In this document: positions 1 through 7,667 of the stretch, piece after piece | How positions within the stretch are numbered: position 1 is the first letter of the stretch | How the letters are laid out: each line of letters opens with the position of its first letter | Assembly: GCA_964398655.1 (NCBI GenBank) | Contig: CAYNNG010000011.1 | Span: forward strand, 1 to 53,160 | DNA from: SFFI01 sp964398655 | GTDB taxonomy: Bacteria; Bacillota; Clostridia; Saccharofermentanales; DTU023 | Direction: 5' to 3' | Length of the DNA stretch: 53,160 nt | The notes under the pieces: model-generated | What the model was told of the DNA's origin: nothing | The model's input: the letters and a program-made list of their open reading frames with translations, nothing else | Database searches by the model: none | Translations under genes and position numbers: made by a program

Positions 1-468
1 GAGCCTGCCGCCTCCCTCAGCTTTATCACCTACGAGCAATTCCAGGAATTTGTCTATCCTTATCTCCGAGCTAATATGGCCAGCTGTCAAAAACATCTGG
101 GCTGTCGGCCCTGCCTCCATGTCTGTGGGAAATCTCAGCTCTTGTGGGAAGATCTGGCAGCCGCGGGCTGCGGAGTATTGCACCTGGGCAATCGGGAAGA
201 CCTGGCCGAGGCCAAAGCCCTAGTTGGTGACCACTGTACCCTCATGGGCAATGTAGCGCCTGTGGATATCATGCTAAAAGGCAGCCCAGCGGAGGTCAGG
301 GCGGCGGTAAAAGCCTGCATACAAAAAGCCTATGACAACCCGCAAGGCTACATTTTGTCCGCCGGCTGCGAGATTCCTCGAGGCACTCCACTAGCGAATA
401 TTGAGGCATTTTTCCAGGCTGGCCGCGAGTTTGGGGCCCTCCCTATCCAGCCAGAAAGCTGGGCTTAG
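1..468 (+). CDS. Uroporphyrinogen decarboxylase-like / MtaA-type corrinoid methyltransferase, C-terminal part
   Basis: The frame is open from base 1, so the 5' end lies outside the window; about 155 residues are visible. The segment matches the C-terminal half of the URO-D superfamily branch that contains methylcobamide:CoM methyltransferases (MtaA/MtbA/CmuA). It shows His-x-Cys in HVCGK, a GNV-P motif near 'LMGNVAPVDIMLKG', and the late Cys in 'LSAGCEIPRGTP'. In the family the H-x-C...C residues bind zinc and activate a methyl-accepting thiol. True HemE enzymes lack this Cys set, so a corrinoid-dependent methyltransferase is favoured over a haem enzyme. The substrate cannot be told. It ends 88 bp before the convergent nuclease gene. 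Confidence 0.75.
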   Translation, partial: EPAASLSFITYEQFQEFVYPYLRANMASCQKHLGCRPCLHVCGKSQLLWEDLAAAGCGVLHLGNREDLAEAKALVGDHCTLMGNVAPVDIMLKGSPAEVRAAVKACIQKAYDNPQGYILSAGCEIPRGTPLANIEAFFQAGREFGALPIQPESWA

Positions 469-556
469 AGTTTCACAGCAAGTTATAGCAGGCAAGCTTG
501 CCCATTGCTCACCCAAGATTGTTGACCCAAATTGGGTTAAGCTAGTTTTGAAACAT

Positions 557-1156
557 TTAGTCCTGAAAACTCGGACTCCAAATCCCCCGCTCATCCTGCT
601 GGGCAAACCGCATGGCATCCTGCAAATAGCTATCATAGCGGGTATTGGGCGGATAAGATTTAGCTTCCGCATAGCCATCACGGCAGATTTTTTCGTTCAA
701 GAGCGTGTTGCCCAGCCAGACATAAGCCAGCAGACGATCATACTGGTCACGCGGCTCTTGGTCATATTCCAAATAGGCCAGGCCATTATAGTCTGCCAGA
801 AGATTCTTCAGATAATCCGCAGAAGCCAGGCCCGCCTCTGTAATCCGCTCAGGATTTTCGCTCACCGACTCCGGCGCATCGATACCAATCAGGCGTACCC
901 GTTCCTTGCTGCCATACATATCCACAATGATGGTATCCCCATCTACGACCCGTTCAATCGTAACCTCGGTCAGGCTGGCATCACGGGGTTGGCGTAGGGG
1001 ACTCTCCTCCTGGCCCAGGAAGCGGGAAAGCAGGACAATAATCAGCAACACCACAGCCAAGCCGCCGCCCCAACGCGAGTTGGACTTGGTCGGACCACTG
1101 CTGGCAGGATTGGCGTTTATCTGCCTCTCAGGCAACTTAAAATCAGGCTTTTTCAT
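557..1156 (-). CDS. Membrane-tethered thermonuclease (SNase) family protein
   Basis: About 199 residues with one N-terminal membrane segment (GGGLAVVLLIIVLLSRF) followed by an SNase-like (OB-fold) domain. The motifs VVDGDTIIV, 'RVRLIGIDAPES', 'QYDRLLAYVWLG' and the closing 'ERGIWS' are those of staphylococcal-nuclease relatives that cut DNA/RNA with Ca2+. The anchor places the domain outside the membrane, consistent with scavenging or biofilm DNA turnover. The start at 1156 (MKKPDF) is chosen because a TAGAAT -10-like box sits 7 nt upstream of that ATG. A longer frame starts at 1204 but has no visible ribosome site. The gene is monocistronic and convergent with the methyltransferase. Confidence 0.85.
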   Translation of the reverse strand: MKKPDFKLPERQINANPASSGPTKSNSRWGGGLAVVLLIIVLLSRFLGQEESPLRQPRDASLTEVTIERVVDGDTIIVDMYGSKERVRLIGIDAPESVSENPERITEAGLASADYLKNLLADYNGLAYLEYDQEPRDQYDRLLAYVWLGNTLLNEKICRDGYAEAKSYPPNTRYDSYLQDAMRFAQQDERGIWSPSFQD

Positions 1157-1240
1157 GCCCCCTATTCTAGTTGATAGGGCAGTCATTGAAAAGTTGTTGT
1201 CCATTATGTTTGCTGTATGTGTCTACTTTATGACGCGGTT

Positions 1241-1386
1241 GGTGGGTAAACACGGAAAACTCATCTTGCCCACCAATTGGTGGTAAAACTCAGAAAACCC
1301 CGTTTGCCCACCAACAAGCTGTAAGATCAGGTTTGAGCCACTCAGAATCATTGGTTGTAAAATCCAGGAGACTCATATTACCCACC
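1241..1386. repeat. Three copies of a 34-bp inverted-end repeat
   Basis: Copies lie at 1241-1274, 1279-1312 and 1353-1386. Each is 34 bp. Copy 1 begins GGTGGGTAAA, copy 2 GGTGGTAAAA and copy 3 GGTTGTAAAA; copies 1 and 2 end TTGCCCACC and copy 3 ends TTACCCACC, so the ends are inverted repeats. Spacing is 38 then 74 bp. They resemble, more distantly, the GTAGGC...GCCTAC family at 43442-43640 and 47722-48150. Nothing coding is seen between the nuclease start and 1419. Confidence 0.6.
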
Positions 1387-1419
1387 AAGTAGAGTTACTT
1401 TTACGCTAGCAGGTATTTT

Positions 1420-1752
1420 TTAGTCGAAATTCATGCGATCGAGCTGCCGAAGTTGGTCCCGTCTACTGTAGATAATATTCATGATATAGACTCTTTTACT
1501 TTCCTCATCAATGTGGTAGTAGACGTAGAAATTTTTCACCAAAAATTTTCGCACTCCACGTGAGTGCCACGGTTCATCATCAACAAGTTTTATGCGTTGC
1601 GGCATTTCTGACAGTTTGCCGATTTCATCACGGATTGTGCGAATATAAGCAAGCGCAGTATCTGGTACAAGAAGAACATAGGCTATGTAATCGCACAGAT
1701 CTATTAGATATTCCGTAGCCTCCGGGGTCATGATGATCTCGTAAGAACCCAT
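1420..1752 (-). CDS. Type II toxin of the RelE/ParE superfamily
   Basis: 110 residues with the RelE/ParE fold signature: an N-terminal helix pair ('TPEATEYLIDLCDYIAYVL'), 'IRTIRDEIGKLSEMPQR', and a basic C-terminal strand region ('RKFLVKNFYVYYHID', 'VYIMNIIYSRRD'). The 'NFYVYYHIDEE..VYIMNIIYSRRDQ' layout is that of plasmid-stabilisation toxins; whether it cleaves mRNA (RelE-like) or poisons gyrase (ParE-like) cannot be decided here. The gene directly follows the antitoxin with no intervening base (stop 1753-1755, start 1750-1752), the usual antitoxin-first order with translational coupling. Confidence 0.85.
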   Translation of the reverse strand: MGSYEIIMTPEATEYLIDLCDYIAYVLLVPDTALAYIRTIRDEIGKLSEMPQRIKLVDDEPWHSRGVRKFLVKNFYVYYHIDEESKRVYIMNIIYSRRDQLRQLDRMNFD

Positions 1753-2049
1753 CTATTTTAGGCTTCCTTCAAGTTCATCAAATACCTCCGTAAAGGGGCG
1801 GCCTTCACCACGAAGAGATTGTTCATAACTGCGAGCAAGCTTAGCATTCAATTCTTCTGGAGACAGACTATCAAGCGTCCTCGGCTCTTCTGGGACAGTA
1901 AGGGAGAAAGGCACACCACGCCTATATATTATCTGTCGATAGAGAGAATTAATTACGACAGATACCGGTATTCCTAGCTTTTGCAGGATTTCTTCCGCTT
2001 CATTTTTTACATCAAATTCCACGCGTGCACTGACTGTTGCATCTTTCAT
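1753..2049 (-). CDS. RelB/DinJ-type antitoxin
   Basis: 98 residues from the ATG at 2049, chosen because AAAGGTGG lies about 8 nt upstream; the frame is open to 2103 but without a better site. The N-terminus 'MKDATVSARVEFDVKNEAEE' and 'LGIPVSVVINSLYRQII' form the ribbon-helix-helix of RelB/DinJ, which binds DNA as a dimer and autoregulates. The acidic, Pro/Glu-rich C-terminal half ('VPEEPRTLDSLSPEE') is the part expected to wrap the toxin. It pairs with the ParE/RelE toxin downstream. Confidence 0.87.
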   Translation of the reverse strand: MKDATVSARVEFDVKNEAEEILQKLGIPVSVVINSLYRQIIYRRGVPFSLTVPEEPRTLDSLSPEELNAKLARSYEQSLRGEGRPFTEVFDELEGSLK

Positions 2050-2085
2050 AATTGCACCACCTTTAGGATATTGTGCTACATAGTA

Positions 2086-2098
2086 TTGCATATTGCAA
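2086..2098. promoter_or_regulatory. Palindrome upstream of the antitoxin (possible autoregulatory operator)
   Basis: TTGCA-TAT-TGCAA is a perfect 5-bp-arm dyad 37 bp upstream of the antitoxin ATG. RelB-type antitoxins repress their own promoter through short palindromes, so this position suits an operator. It is short and could be chance. Confidence 0.35.
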
Positions 2099-2144
2099 GA
2101 CAAAAGGAGAAAGAAGGTCTAAGAAAAAATCTATGTAGATCCAG

Positions 2145-3542
2145 CTACGGCGCCGAATGTATGGCAGCGCGGTCCCAGGAGGGCAGAAGAATTTTCTGGC
2201 CCATGACGGATTCGCTGGATTGCAGGGCTTGCTCCAGGCGAGGCAAGAGGGATTTCGCCTCGTATTTCACGGGGTCGGCAAGGGCGCGTTCTACGGGCAG
2301 GGCCCAGCCGTAGGTGCAGTTGGCAAAGGGATAGCCGGGATAGGTTTTATACATGTAGAGAGGGATGTAGTCGGCTAGCTTGATTTGGGTGTGGCCGGAG
2401 GATTTTGTCACGAGCACGCGAGCCATGGCTCCTTCTTCGGCCCGGCCTTCGGAGTTGCCCGTGTCGGGCTGCTGGCTGGAAACAAAGTTGCCCAGGGAAT
2501 AGTAGCAGATCATTTGGCCAGCAGCGTTGTTTGCGGGGATGGAAACCAGGGGCTGGACTACATGAGGATGGCCCCCGATCACCAGGTCTACGCCCGCATC
2601 TGCCAGGACTTGAGCGTAATATTCCTGCCACTGGTCGGCTTGCTTGTGGTATTCCTGGCCCCAGTGCATAAAGAAAATCAGCAGATCGGGGTTTTCCGCC
2701 CGCATGGCCTGGACGCGGTCGCGCAGCCTTTGGGCATCCGGCTCTAAGTTGTCCAGCGGACCGGCCCCTACGCTAAAGGTGTCTACCAGCTGCTCTTGGT
2801 CCAGAGGGATGGGGGCGCCGTTGAGACTGCGCAGGCCATTGACCCGGGGCGTTTCGTAAGAGAAAGAAGAAATCGCCAGCTTGATCCCCTGGCAGTCCAA
2901 GAGTAAAAACTCGGGATCGTCGGGCTTGCTGCGAGTTCCCACGCAGTCGAGGCCCTGGGCGCGTAGAGCTTCTACCGTAGACTTTAGGCCGGAAATACCG
3001 GCATCCATGGCATGGTTGTTCACGGTGGTGAGATAGTCAAAACCCGCGTCTTTGAGGTTTTTCGCAAAAGCCTTGGGGGCGGAGAAGGTAGGATAACCTG
3101 AATAGGGGCCGTCCGTCAAAGTACCTTCCATATTGCCAAAAGCCAGGTCGGCATCTTGCAAGATATCTTGCGTATGCTTAAAAAGCCAAGAGAAGTCTGC
3201 GGTCCCCGTCTCACCTATGCCTTGATTGAGGATGGGTTCATGGAGCAGGAGGTCGCCCGTGAAAACCAGCTCAATCTCCGCGTCCTGTGTCTCCGAAGAA
3301 TCTTCCACAATCCCGACCTGCTGCCAGGCAGGAGGATAGTCCTCAGGTTTGATCGAAGTAATAACAGGCTGACCGTCAGGATTCAGAGGGCTAGTGGGCA
3401 GGAGACGGAGGGCTAGGAAAATCAGGGCCAAGAGGCTGCAAACCATGGTCAACATGACCCGCTGGTATTTGGCCCTGCGGCGCAAGCGAGGCAGGCTGGA
3501 AGACGAAGACTTACCCTGTGGTACTTGCGTCCGCCTGTCCAT
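2145..3542 (-). CDS. CapA family (poly-gamma-glutamate-type) metallophosphoesterase-like protein
   Basis: 465 residues: a basic cytosolic N-terminus, one membrane segment (about residues 30-48, 'VMLTMVCSLLALIFLALRLL'), then a CapA/PgsA (PGA_cap) domain. Diagnostic motifs are 'VFTGDLLLHEPI', 'FGNMEGTLT', 'TTVNNHAMDAGISGL', 'FMHWGQEYHKQ' and 'DLVIGGHPHVVQPL', the Asp/Asn/His metal ligands of this calcineurin-like fold. The domain would be extracytoplasmic. No capB/capC or other capsule genes adjoin it, so a role in poly-gamma-glutamate is not shown; stand-alone members have poorly defined cell-envelope roles. Confidence 0.88.
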   Translation of the reverse strand: MDRRTQVPQGKSSSSSLPRLRRRAKYQRVMLTMVCSLLALIFLALRLLPTSPLNPDGQPVITSIKPEDYPPAWQQVGIVEDSSETQDAEIELVFTGDLLLHEPILNQGIGETGTADFSWLFKHTQDILQDADLAFGNMEGTLTDGPYSGYPTFSAPKAFAKNLKDAGFDYLTTVNNHAMDAGISGLKSTVEALRAQGLDCVGTRSKPDDPEFLLLDCQGIKLAISSFSYETPRVNGLRSLNGAPIPLDQEQLVDTFSVGAGPLDNLEPDAQRLRDRVQAMRAENPDLLIFFMHWGQEYHKQADQWQEYYAQVLADAGVDLVIGGHPHVVQPLVSIPANNAAGQMICYYSLGNFVSSQQPDTGNSEGRAEEGAMARVLVTKSSGHTQIKLADYIPLYMYKTYPGYPFANCTYGWALPVERALADPVKYEAKSLLPRLEQALQSSESVMGQKILLPSWDRAAIHSAP

Positions 3543-3658
3543 GCCCTTACCCCCATAAAATGATACTTATACAGGATCAGGATAACATGGGGAAATGGCT
3601 AGAAAGCCCTTGAAATCAAGCTTTAAGGCAGTTGCAATTATTTTGCAATCTTAAAATA

Positions 3659-3689
3659 TCAACAGCCAGGGGATTAGCCTGGCTGTTGA
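3659..3689 (-). terminator. Strong hairpin downstream of the surface-protein gene
   Basis: A perfect 12-bp stem (TCAACAGCCAGG / CCTGGCTGTTGA) with a 7-nt loop. Read on the minus strand it is followed by TATTTTAAG, a modest U-rich tract. It lies between the LPXTG-type gene and capA and probably ends transcription of the former. Confidence 0.6.
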
Positions 3690-3792
3690 AGTAAGATTAA
3701 GATTTTTCACGTCAGAATGATCTGGGCTATATAGCTTTAATAAGCTAGCTGCCGTCAGTTGTCATAAAATGGCGGCCAGCTTTGCTAAGCTA

Positions 3793-4732
3793 CTAGCGTC
3801 CCAGCTTCTTTCTAAGAATCATTAACGCAACTGAAGCGGCAGCAAGAACACCAATCTTTGCGACTGGTACGCCTTGCTCACCAGTCCTAGGCATGCTAGG
3901 CATCTGAGTAACAACTTGAGAACCCTTGCCTGGTTGTAGCACAACCTTGGTAGAAGTAGGTTGAGGTGTCCAGACTGTTACTTTTTCCTTTTCCACGGGC
4001 ACAATAATGTAATGAGGTGGTTTGTTCTCCGTAGAGTTTGAGGGTTGAGGTCCTCCTTTAACTGCTCTGTACACATAGGTTACATACAGATTCTGTCCGC
4101 CTAGGACTTTGCCGTTGGCAGGAGCAGAGCCAACTCCCATCTTGACAAATTCGTAGCCAGGGAAGGTCTTCTTTTCCGTAGTGTAAGCTTCACCGTCTGG
4201 TGCATTCGTCTTTACTGCGGATTCTGCTTCTAGTACTTGGCCATCTTCAGTGATGTATTTGACATAGACGTTGCCATTTTCAGCTTGTTTTTCTTCGAAG
4301 ACCCACTTCCCAATGAAATGCGCATCCGCCTGATTGATAACATCGTTCTCTCTATCATATGAAACAAAGGTCCAAGTTCCGCCTTCCACATCTACGGTTG
4401 TCTTGCTAGGTGCTGTCGGCGTTACAGTTTCTCCATTTTTCTTGCCTGTTTGATCTCCTGGCGTTAGCTCTTTGACTTCCTGCGGTAACTCCTTGCCGTC
4501 CATTCCGGAGATAAATTCATGCGTAACTTTATATAAATTAACAATACCGGCATCAATATCTACTCTATNNNNNNNNNNNNNNNNNNNNNNNNNNNNNNNN
4601 NNNNNNNNNNNNNNNNNNNNNNNNNNNNNNNNNNNNNNNNNNNNNNNNNNNNNNNNNNNNNNNNNNNNTTGGTAGTAAGAACAAAACCAGACTGAGAAGA
4701 CAAGCTGTCCAACGCTTTGAAGTTTTCCTCAT
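3793..4732 (-). CDS. Sortase-anchored surface protein with SHIRT and MucBP-like domains (interrupted by assembly gap)
   Basis: The start at 4732 follows AGGAGG by 8 nt and opens a signal peptide ('MRKTSKRWTACLLSLVLFLL') that runs into the N run at 4569-4668. After the gap the frame continues from 4568 with 'NLYKVTHEFISGMDGKELP' and '..GGTWTFVSYDRE..', a SHIRT-type adhesin-stalk module. A MucBP-like module follows ('VYVKYITEDGQVL', 'FPGYEFVKMG', 'YVTYVYR'), then a Pro/Thr-rich linker. The protein ends in a sorting signal: MPRTG, a hydrophobic stretch and RKKLGR. MPRTG departs from LPXTG at position 1. The two parts are in different frames as numbered, so the true gap length is unknown and further repeat modules may be missing. 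It is a cell-wall protein for adhesion, facing outward. Confidence 0.75.
4569..4668. other. Assembly gap (100 N) in the surface-protein gene
   Basis: The flanks share no obvious overlap, so an unknown length of coding sequence between signal peptide and SHIRT module is missing. Confidence 0.95.
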
Positions 4733-5226
4733 AACCGTTCCTCCTAATATACCAAAAAAATAATAAAATGATTTGCTTGAAGGATAGCACGGTGGAGAGC
4801 AGCCAAATCTCTTGATACTAAGCTTAGGACATCTGTAATCCAATCGTAATCAAAAACAGAAATATATGATCGATTTAAACGATATATTACTGTCTTAAGC
4901 GATATCTGCACCTTTAGGAATAAAATTTAAACAAAACTCGAGTCGCAAAAGTCTATTTTAGGGAAAAAGTATTGTTTTGGACTGAAGCAACTATGGCCTC
5001 ATAGAAGGTCACCCAAACATGGCCCTGTTTTGCATCATCAGGGTATCATCTAATACGATCATCTAATATATGAGATATAATATATGAAATAAATGAGTTT
5101 AAGCATGCGTAACCTAGGCCTTAAACTAGGCACATGTGAGTGGTCTAATGACTTAGCTTAGCCTCGCCTGCTTCGGACAATCCATCAGCCAAAAGTTGGC
5201 CGAAAAATTGGCGAATAAAAGTGCTC
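4733..5226. other. AT-rich intergenic region without a recognisable gene
   Basis: Separates the EamA transporter gene from the surface-protein gene, both on the minus strand. It holds several AT-rich stretches that could include the surface-protein promoter, and a weak GCCAA-AAG-TTGGC hairpin close to 5190-5205 just downstream of eamA. No ORF with a credible protein was found. Confidence 0.5.
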
Positions 5227-6144
5227 TTAGGACTTTTTCTGAGCGGACTTATCGGCCCTAGCAACCCTACCAGCCTTCGCCAGTCTGGCTTCGCGGGCTT
5301 CCATGAGCTGGACGAACAGGACTGCGCCGAACATGCAGGCGCAGCCCAGGATTTCCAGGGGCTGCATGCGCTCTTTGAGGATCAGGGCACCGCCCAGGGC
5401 GGCGAAGACGGATTCCATGCCCAAGATCAGAGAGACTAAAACGGGCGGACTGTTTTTCTGGCCCAGGATCTGCAGGGTAAAGCCGACAGCCGAGGCCAAG
5501 ATACCGGCGTAGAGCAGACTAGGCAGGGCAGCCTGGATCTGGGGCCAGTCCAGCTTTTCAAAAAATAAGACCTGAGGGATGGTCCAAATCCCTGCGACAA
5601 CGAACTGGCCAATCGTCATCAGTACCGGGTCTAGATCACCTGTCAGGCGGTCAACATAAATTATATGCAGAGAAAAACCCAAGGCGCCAATCAAAAGGTA
5701 GATTTCCGGCAAGCCGAAGCCGGATTCTCCTCCAATGCTTAAGAGGTAGAGGCCGACCACGGCCAGCAGAACGCCCAGCCAGTTGTAAGCCCGGAGTTTG
5801 GAGCCGAAAGCCACCGCAATAATGGGAACCATGACAATGTAGAGGCCCGTGATAAAGCCCGACTTACCCGCGGTGGAAGACCGGATGCCATAAAGCTGGG
5901 CGGTAGCGGCAAAAAAGAGGATCGTGCCAATGATCAGCGAGGGTTTGAGATAGGCCTTGGAAAAGCGGGCCTTGCTAAAGAGAAAGTAGATGGACAGGGT
6001 GGCGCAGGCCAAGATATAGCGGAGAAGGTTGTAAGAGCCCACACCTATATGCTGGATACCCACAGTTTGGGCTACAAAAGATAAACCCCAAATCAAGGCC
6101 GTAAGGAAGAGTAATAGATTGGAAACGGTTGCAGATTTTTTCAT
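5227..6144 (-). CDS. EamA/DMT-superfamily membrane transporter
   Basis: 305 residues from ATG 6144 (MKKSATV), chosen because GGGAGG lies 8 nt upstream; an upstream Met at 6162 has no such site. About ten hydrophobic helices form two EamA repeats; hallmarks are 'ALIWGLSFVAQTVGIQHIG', 'LLRYILACATLSIYFLF' and 'ILGMESVFAALGGALILKE' in the second repeat. The C-terminus is a basic tail. DMT proteins export or import small metabolites, but specificity cannot be read from sequence. The gene stands alone; its neighbour upstream is divergent cobD. Confidence 0.88.
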   Translation of the reverse strand: MKKSATVSNLLLFLTALIWGLSFVAQTVGIQHIGVGSYNLLRYILACATLSIYFLFSKARFSKAYLKPSLIIGTILFFAATAQLYGIRSSTAGKSGFITGLYIVMVPIIAVAFGSKLRAYNWLGVLLAVVGLYLLSIGGESGFGLPEIYLLIGALGFSLHIIYVDRLTGDLDPVLMTIGQFVVAGIWTIPQVLFFEKLDWPQIQAALPSLLYAGILASAVGFTLQILGQKNSPPVLVSLILGMESVFAALGGALILKERMQPLEILGCACMFGAVLFVQLMEAREARLAKAGRVARADKSAQKKS

Positions 6145-6281
6145 GCAGCAGGCCTCCCGCAAAATAGCTAGACAGCAAATAACTTCTTGCCATATCTTAG
6201 CGACTAAGGTCGAATCCTGCCAGACCCTGCGCTCAGTTCCTCCGATCCAGCTCTAATTCTAGTCGCCGCCAGTTAGCATAA

Positions 6282-6404
6282 AGTCTCAAATTTTGCCCAT
6301 GTTCCCTGAGTATCAGTCCTAAGTTTTGCCCATGCTCCCTGAGTATCAGCCCTAAGCTAAGTTTTGCCCATGTTCCCAAGTATTAGTCTCAAGTTTTTCC
6401 TATG
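6282..6404. repeat. 33-bp tandem repeat upstream of cobD
   Basis: Units 6282-6314 and 6315-6347 are both 33 bp (AGTCTCAAATTTTGCCCATG... and AGTCCTAAGTTTTGCCCATG...), followed by a 37-bp variant at 6348-6384 and a partial unit to 6404. The array runs right up to the -10 box of the cobD promoter. Its GGGCAAAA core (minus strand) faintly recalls the dispersed GTAGGCAAAA repeats. Confidence 0.75.
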
Positions 6405-6410
6405 TATAAT
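6405..6410 (+). promoter_or_regulatory. -10 box of the cobD-cbiP promoter
   Basis: A perfect TATAAT, 22 bp before the cobD ATG and just before its AGGAGG ribosome site (6421-6426). The -35 position falls in the tandem repeat and matches consensus poorly, which leaves room for an activator. Confidence 0.5.
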
Positions 6411-6431
6411 GTACAAGGTTAGGAGGTAGAC

Positions 6432-7667
6432 ATGAAAGATCAAGAGATCACCGAGCTTTTGGCCCAGATGGCGCATGGGGCCGACCGGAACCGGGCAGCC
6501 CAACTTCTAGGCTTGGAGGCTGAAGGTATCCTAGACTTTTCCTCCAATATCAATCCTTATGGTTTTACTCCGGCCATGCACGAGGCTTTAGCAACTGCCT
6601 GCGAACAAGTCCCGCATTATCCCGATCCCCAAGCACGCGCCCTCGTAGAAGCCTTGGCACAGCGGAGGAAACTTGAGACCTGGCAAATTATCCCCGGCAA
6701 CGGCGGGGCAGATGTCATCTTCCGCCTAGCTGGAGTCTTAGGTCGTAGGCTATCGGCTAGTGAGGTACAGCGTACATCAGAGCAGAACTTGACTGCCCAG
6801 GACGAGACTAGAGAGCTGGGAAGCAGCCTATTACGCAGGGAATGCGCAGTAACCTCCCAGCAGCCTCAGGTCCTCCTTACCGCGCCTACTTTCTCGGAAT
6901 ACGCCCAAGCCTTTAGTCAGGCCGGCTTTGCCCTGCAGGCCTACCCACTCACTCCCGCTCAGAACTTTCAGCTGGACAGGGGGATCTTAGAGACCTTGGA
7001 TGACTCTATCCAGGTATGTATCCTCTGCCAGCCCAACAACCCTACCGGACTGGTCATTGAACCTGAATTGCTTACGGAGATTCGCCGAACCTGCTACGCC
7101 CGGGAGATTTACCTGGCCATGGATGAATGTTTCTTGGACTTTTTAGCTCCCCAGGACCAGGCGGCCTACTCCCTGAAGGCTGGCCTCTCAGAGCGCGAGA
7201 TAATTATTAAATCTCTGACCAAGCTCTTTGCCCTCCCCGGCCTCCGTCTGGGCTGGCTCGAGCTGGGCAGTCCTAGGCTAGCAGGCCTTCTGAAGGCCGC
7301 TACCCCACCCTGGCAGGTCTCAGGTCCTGCCCAAGCTGTGGGCCTAGCCGCCTTGGCCACACCAGAAGCGGAAATTCAGGGCTGGCGCCGCCAGCTAGTT
7401 CAAGAACGCCAGCGCTTAAGCCAGGCCTTGACCCAGGCGGGGGCCAGAGTTTATCCCAGCCAGGCCAACTTCCTCTTTTTCGCCTGGGACTACCCCACCC
7501 TACAGCTTGACCTTTTGACCCAGTTCCAGCCCCCTATTCTCGTCCGTAACTGCGCCAATTACCCTGGCCTGGGCCCGGGCTATTGGCGGGTAGCCGTGAA
7601 AAGGCCGGAGGAAAATGACCAATTAATTAGGGCTCTACAAGTTCTAAGGGAGAAAGCACATGCCTAA
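6432..7667 (+). CDS. cobD: Threonine-phosphate decarboxylase-like PLP enzyme (CobD/CobC family)
   Basis: 411 residues of the class I/II aminotransferase fold. CobD makes (R)-1-aminopropan-2-ol phosphate from L-threonine phosphate for the nucleotide loop of cobalamin. Family marks are 'FSSNINPYGFTPAMHEAL', 'HYPDPQARALVEALA', 'PGNGGADVIFRLA', 'ILCQPNNPTGLVI', 'MDECFLDFL' and the PLP lysine in 'IIIKSLTKLFALPGLRLGW'. Family members are near 360 residues; the excess is an insertion at about residues 115-150 (RRLSASEVQRTSEQN...), Ser/Gln/Glu-rich and without recognisable fold. The ATG overlaps nothing upstream, and the stop overlaps the cbiP start by 8 bp. The pairing with cbiP supports the cobalamin assignment over histidinol-phosphate aminotransferase. 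Confidence 0.8.
   Translation: MKDQEITELLAQMAHGADRNRAAQLLGLEAEGILDFSSNINPYGFTPAMHEALATACEQVPHYPDPQARALVEALAQRRKLETWQIIPGNGGADVIFRLAGVLGRRLSASEVQRTSEQNLTAQDETRELGSSLLRRECAVTSQQPQVLLTAPTFSEYAQAFSQAGFALQAYPLTPAQNFQLDRGILETLDDSIQVCILCQPNNPTGLVIEPELLTEIRRTCYAREIYLAMDECFLDFLAPQDQAAYSLKAGLSEREIIIKSLTKLFALPGLRLGWLELGSPRLAGLLKAATPPWQVSGPAQAVGLAALATPEAEIQGWRRQLVQERQRLSQALTQAGARVYPSQANFLFFAWDYPTLQLDLLTQFQPPILVRNCANYPGLGPGYWRVAVKRPEENDQLIRALQVLREKAHA

Noticed and set aside
1241..1386. CRISPR-like array (34-bp repeats)
   Set aside because: Only three copies, strongly diverged, spacers of 4 and 40 bp, and no cas genes; the related arrays elsewhere have non-uniform cores.
2385..2747. Plus-strand ORFs opposite capA and other genes
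   Set aside because: Shadow frames of conserved proteins with no own motifs or start signals.
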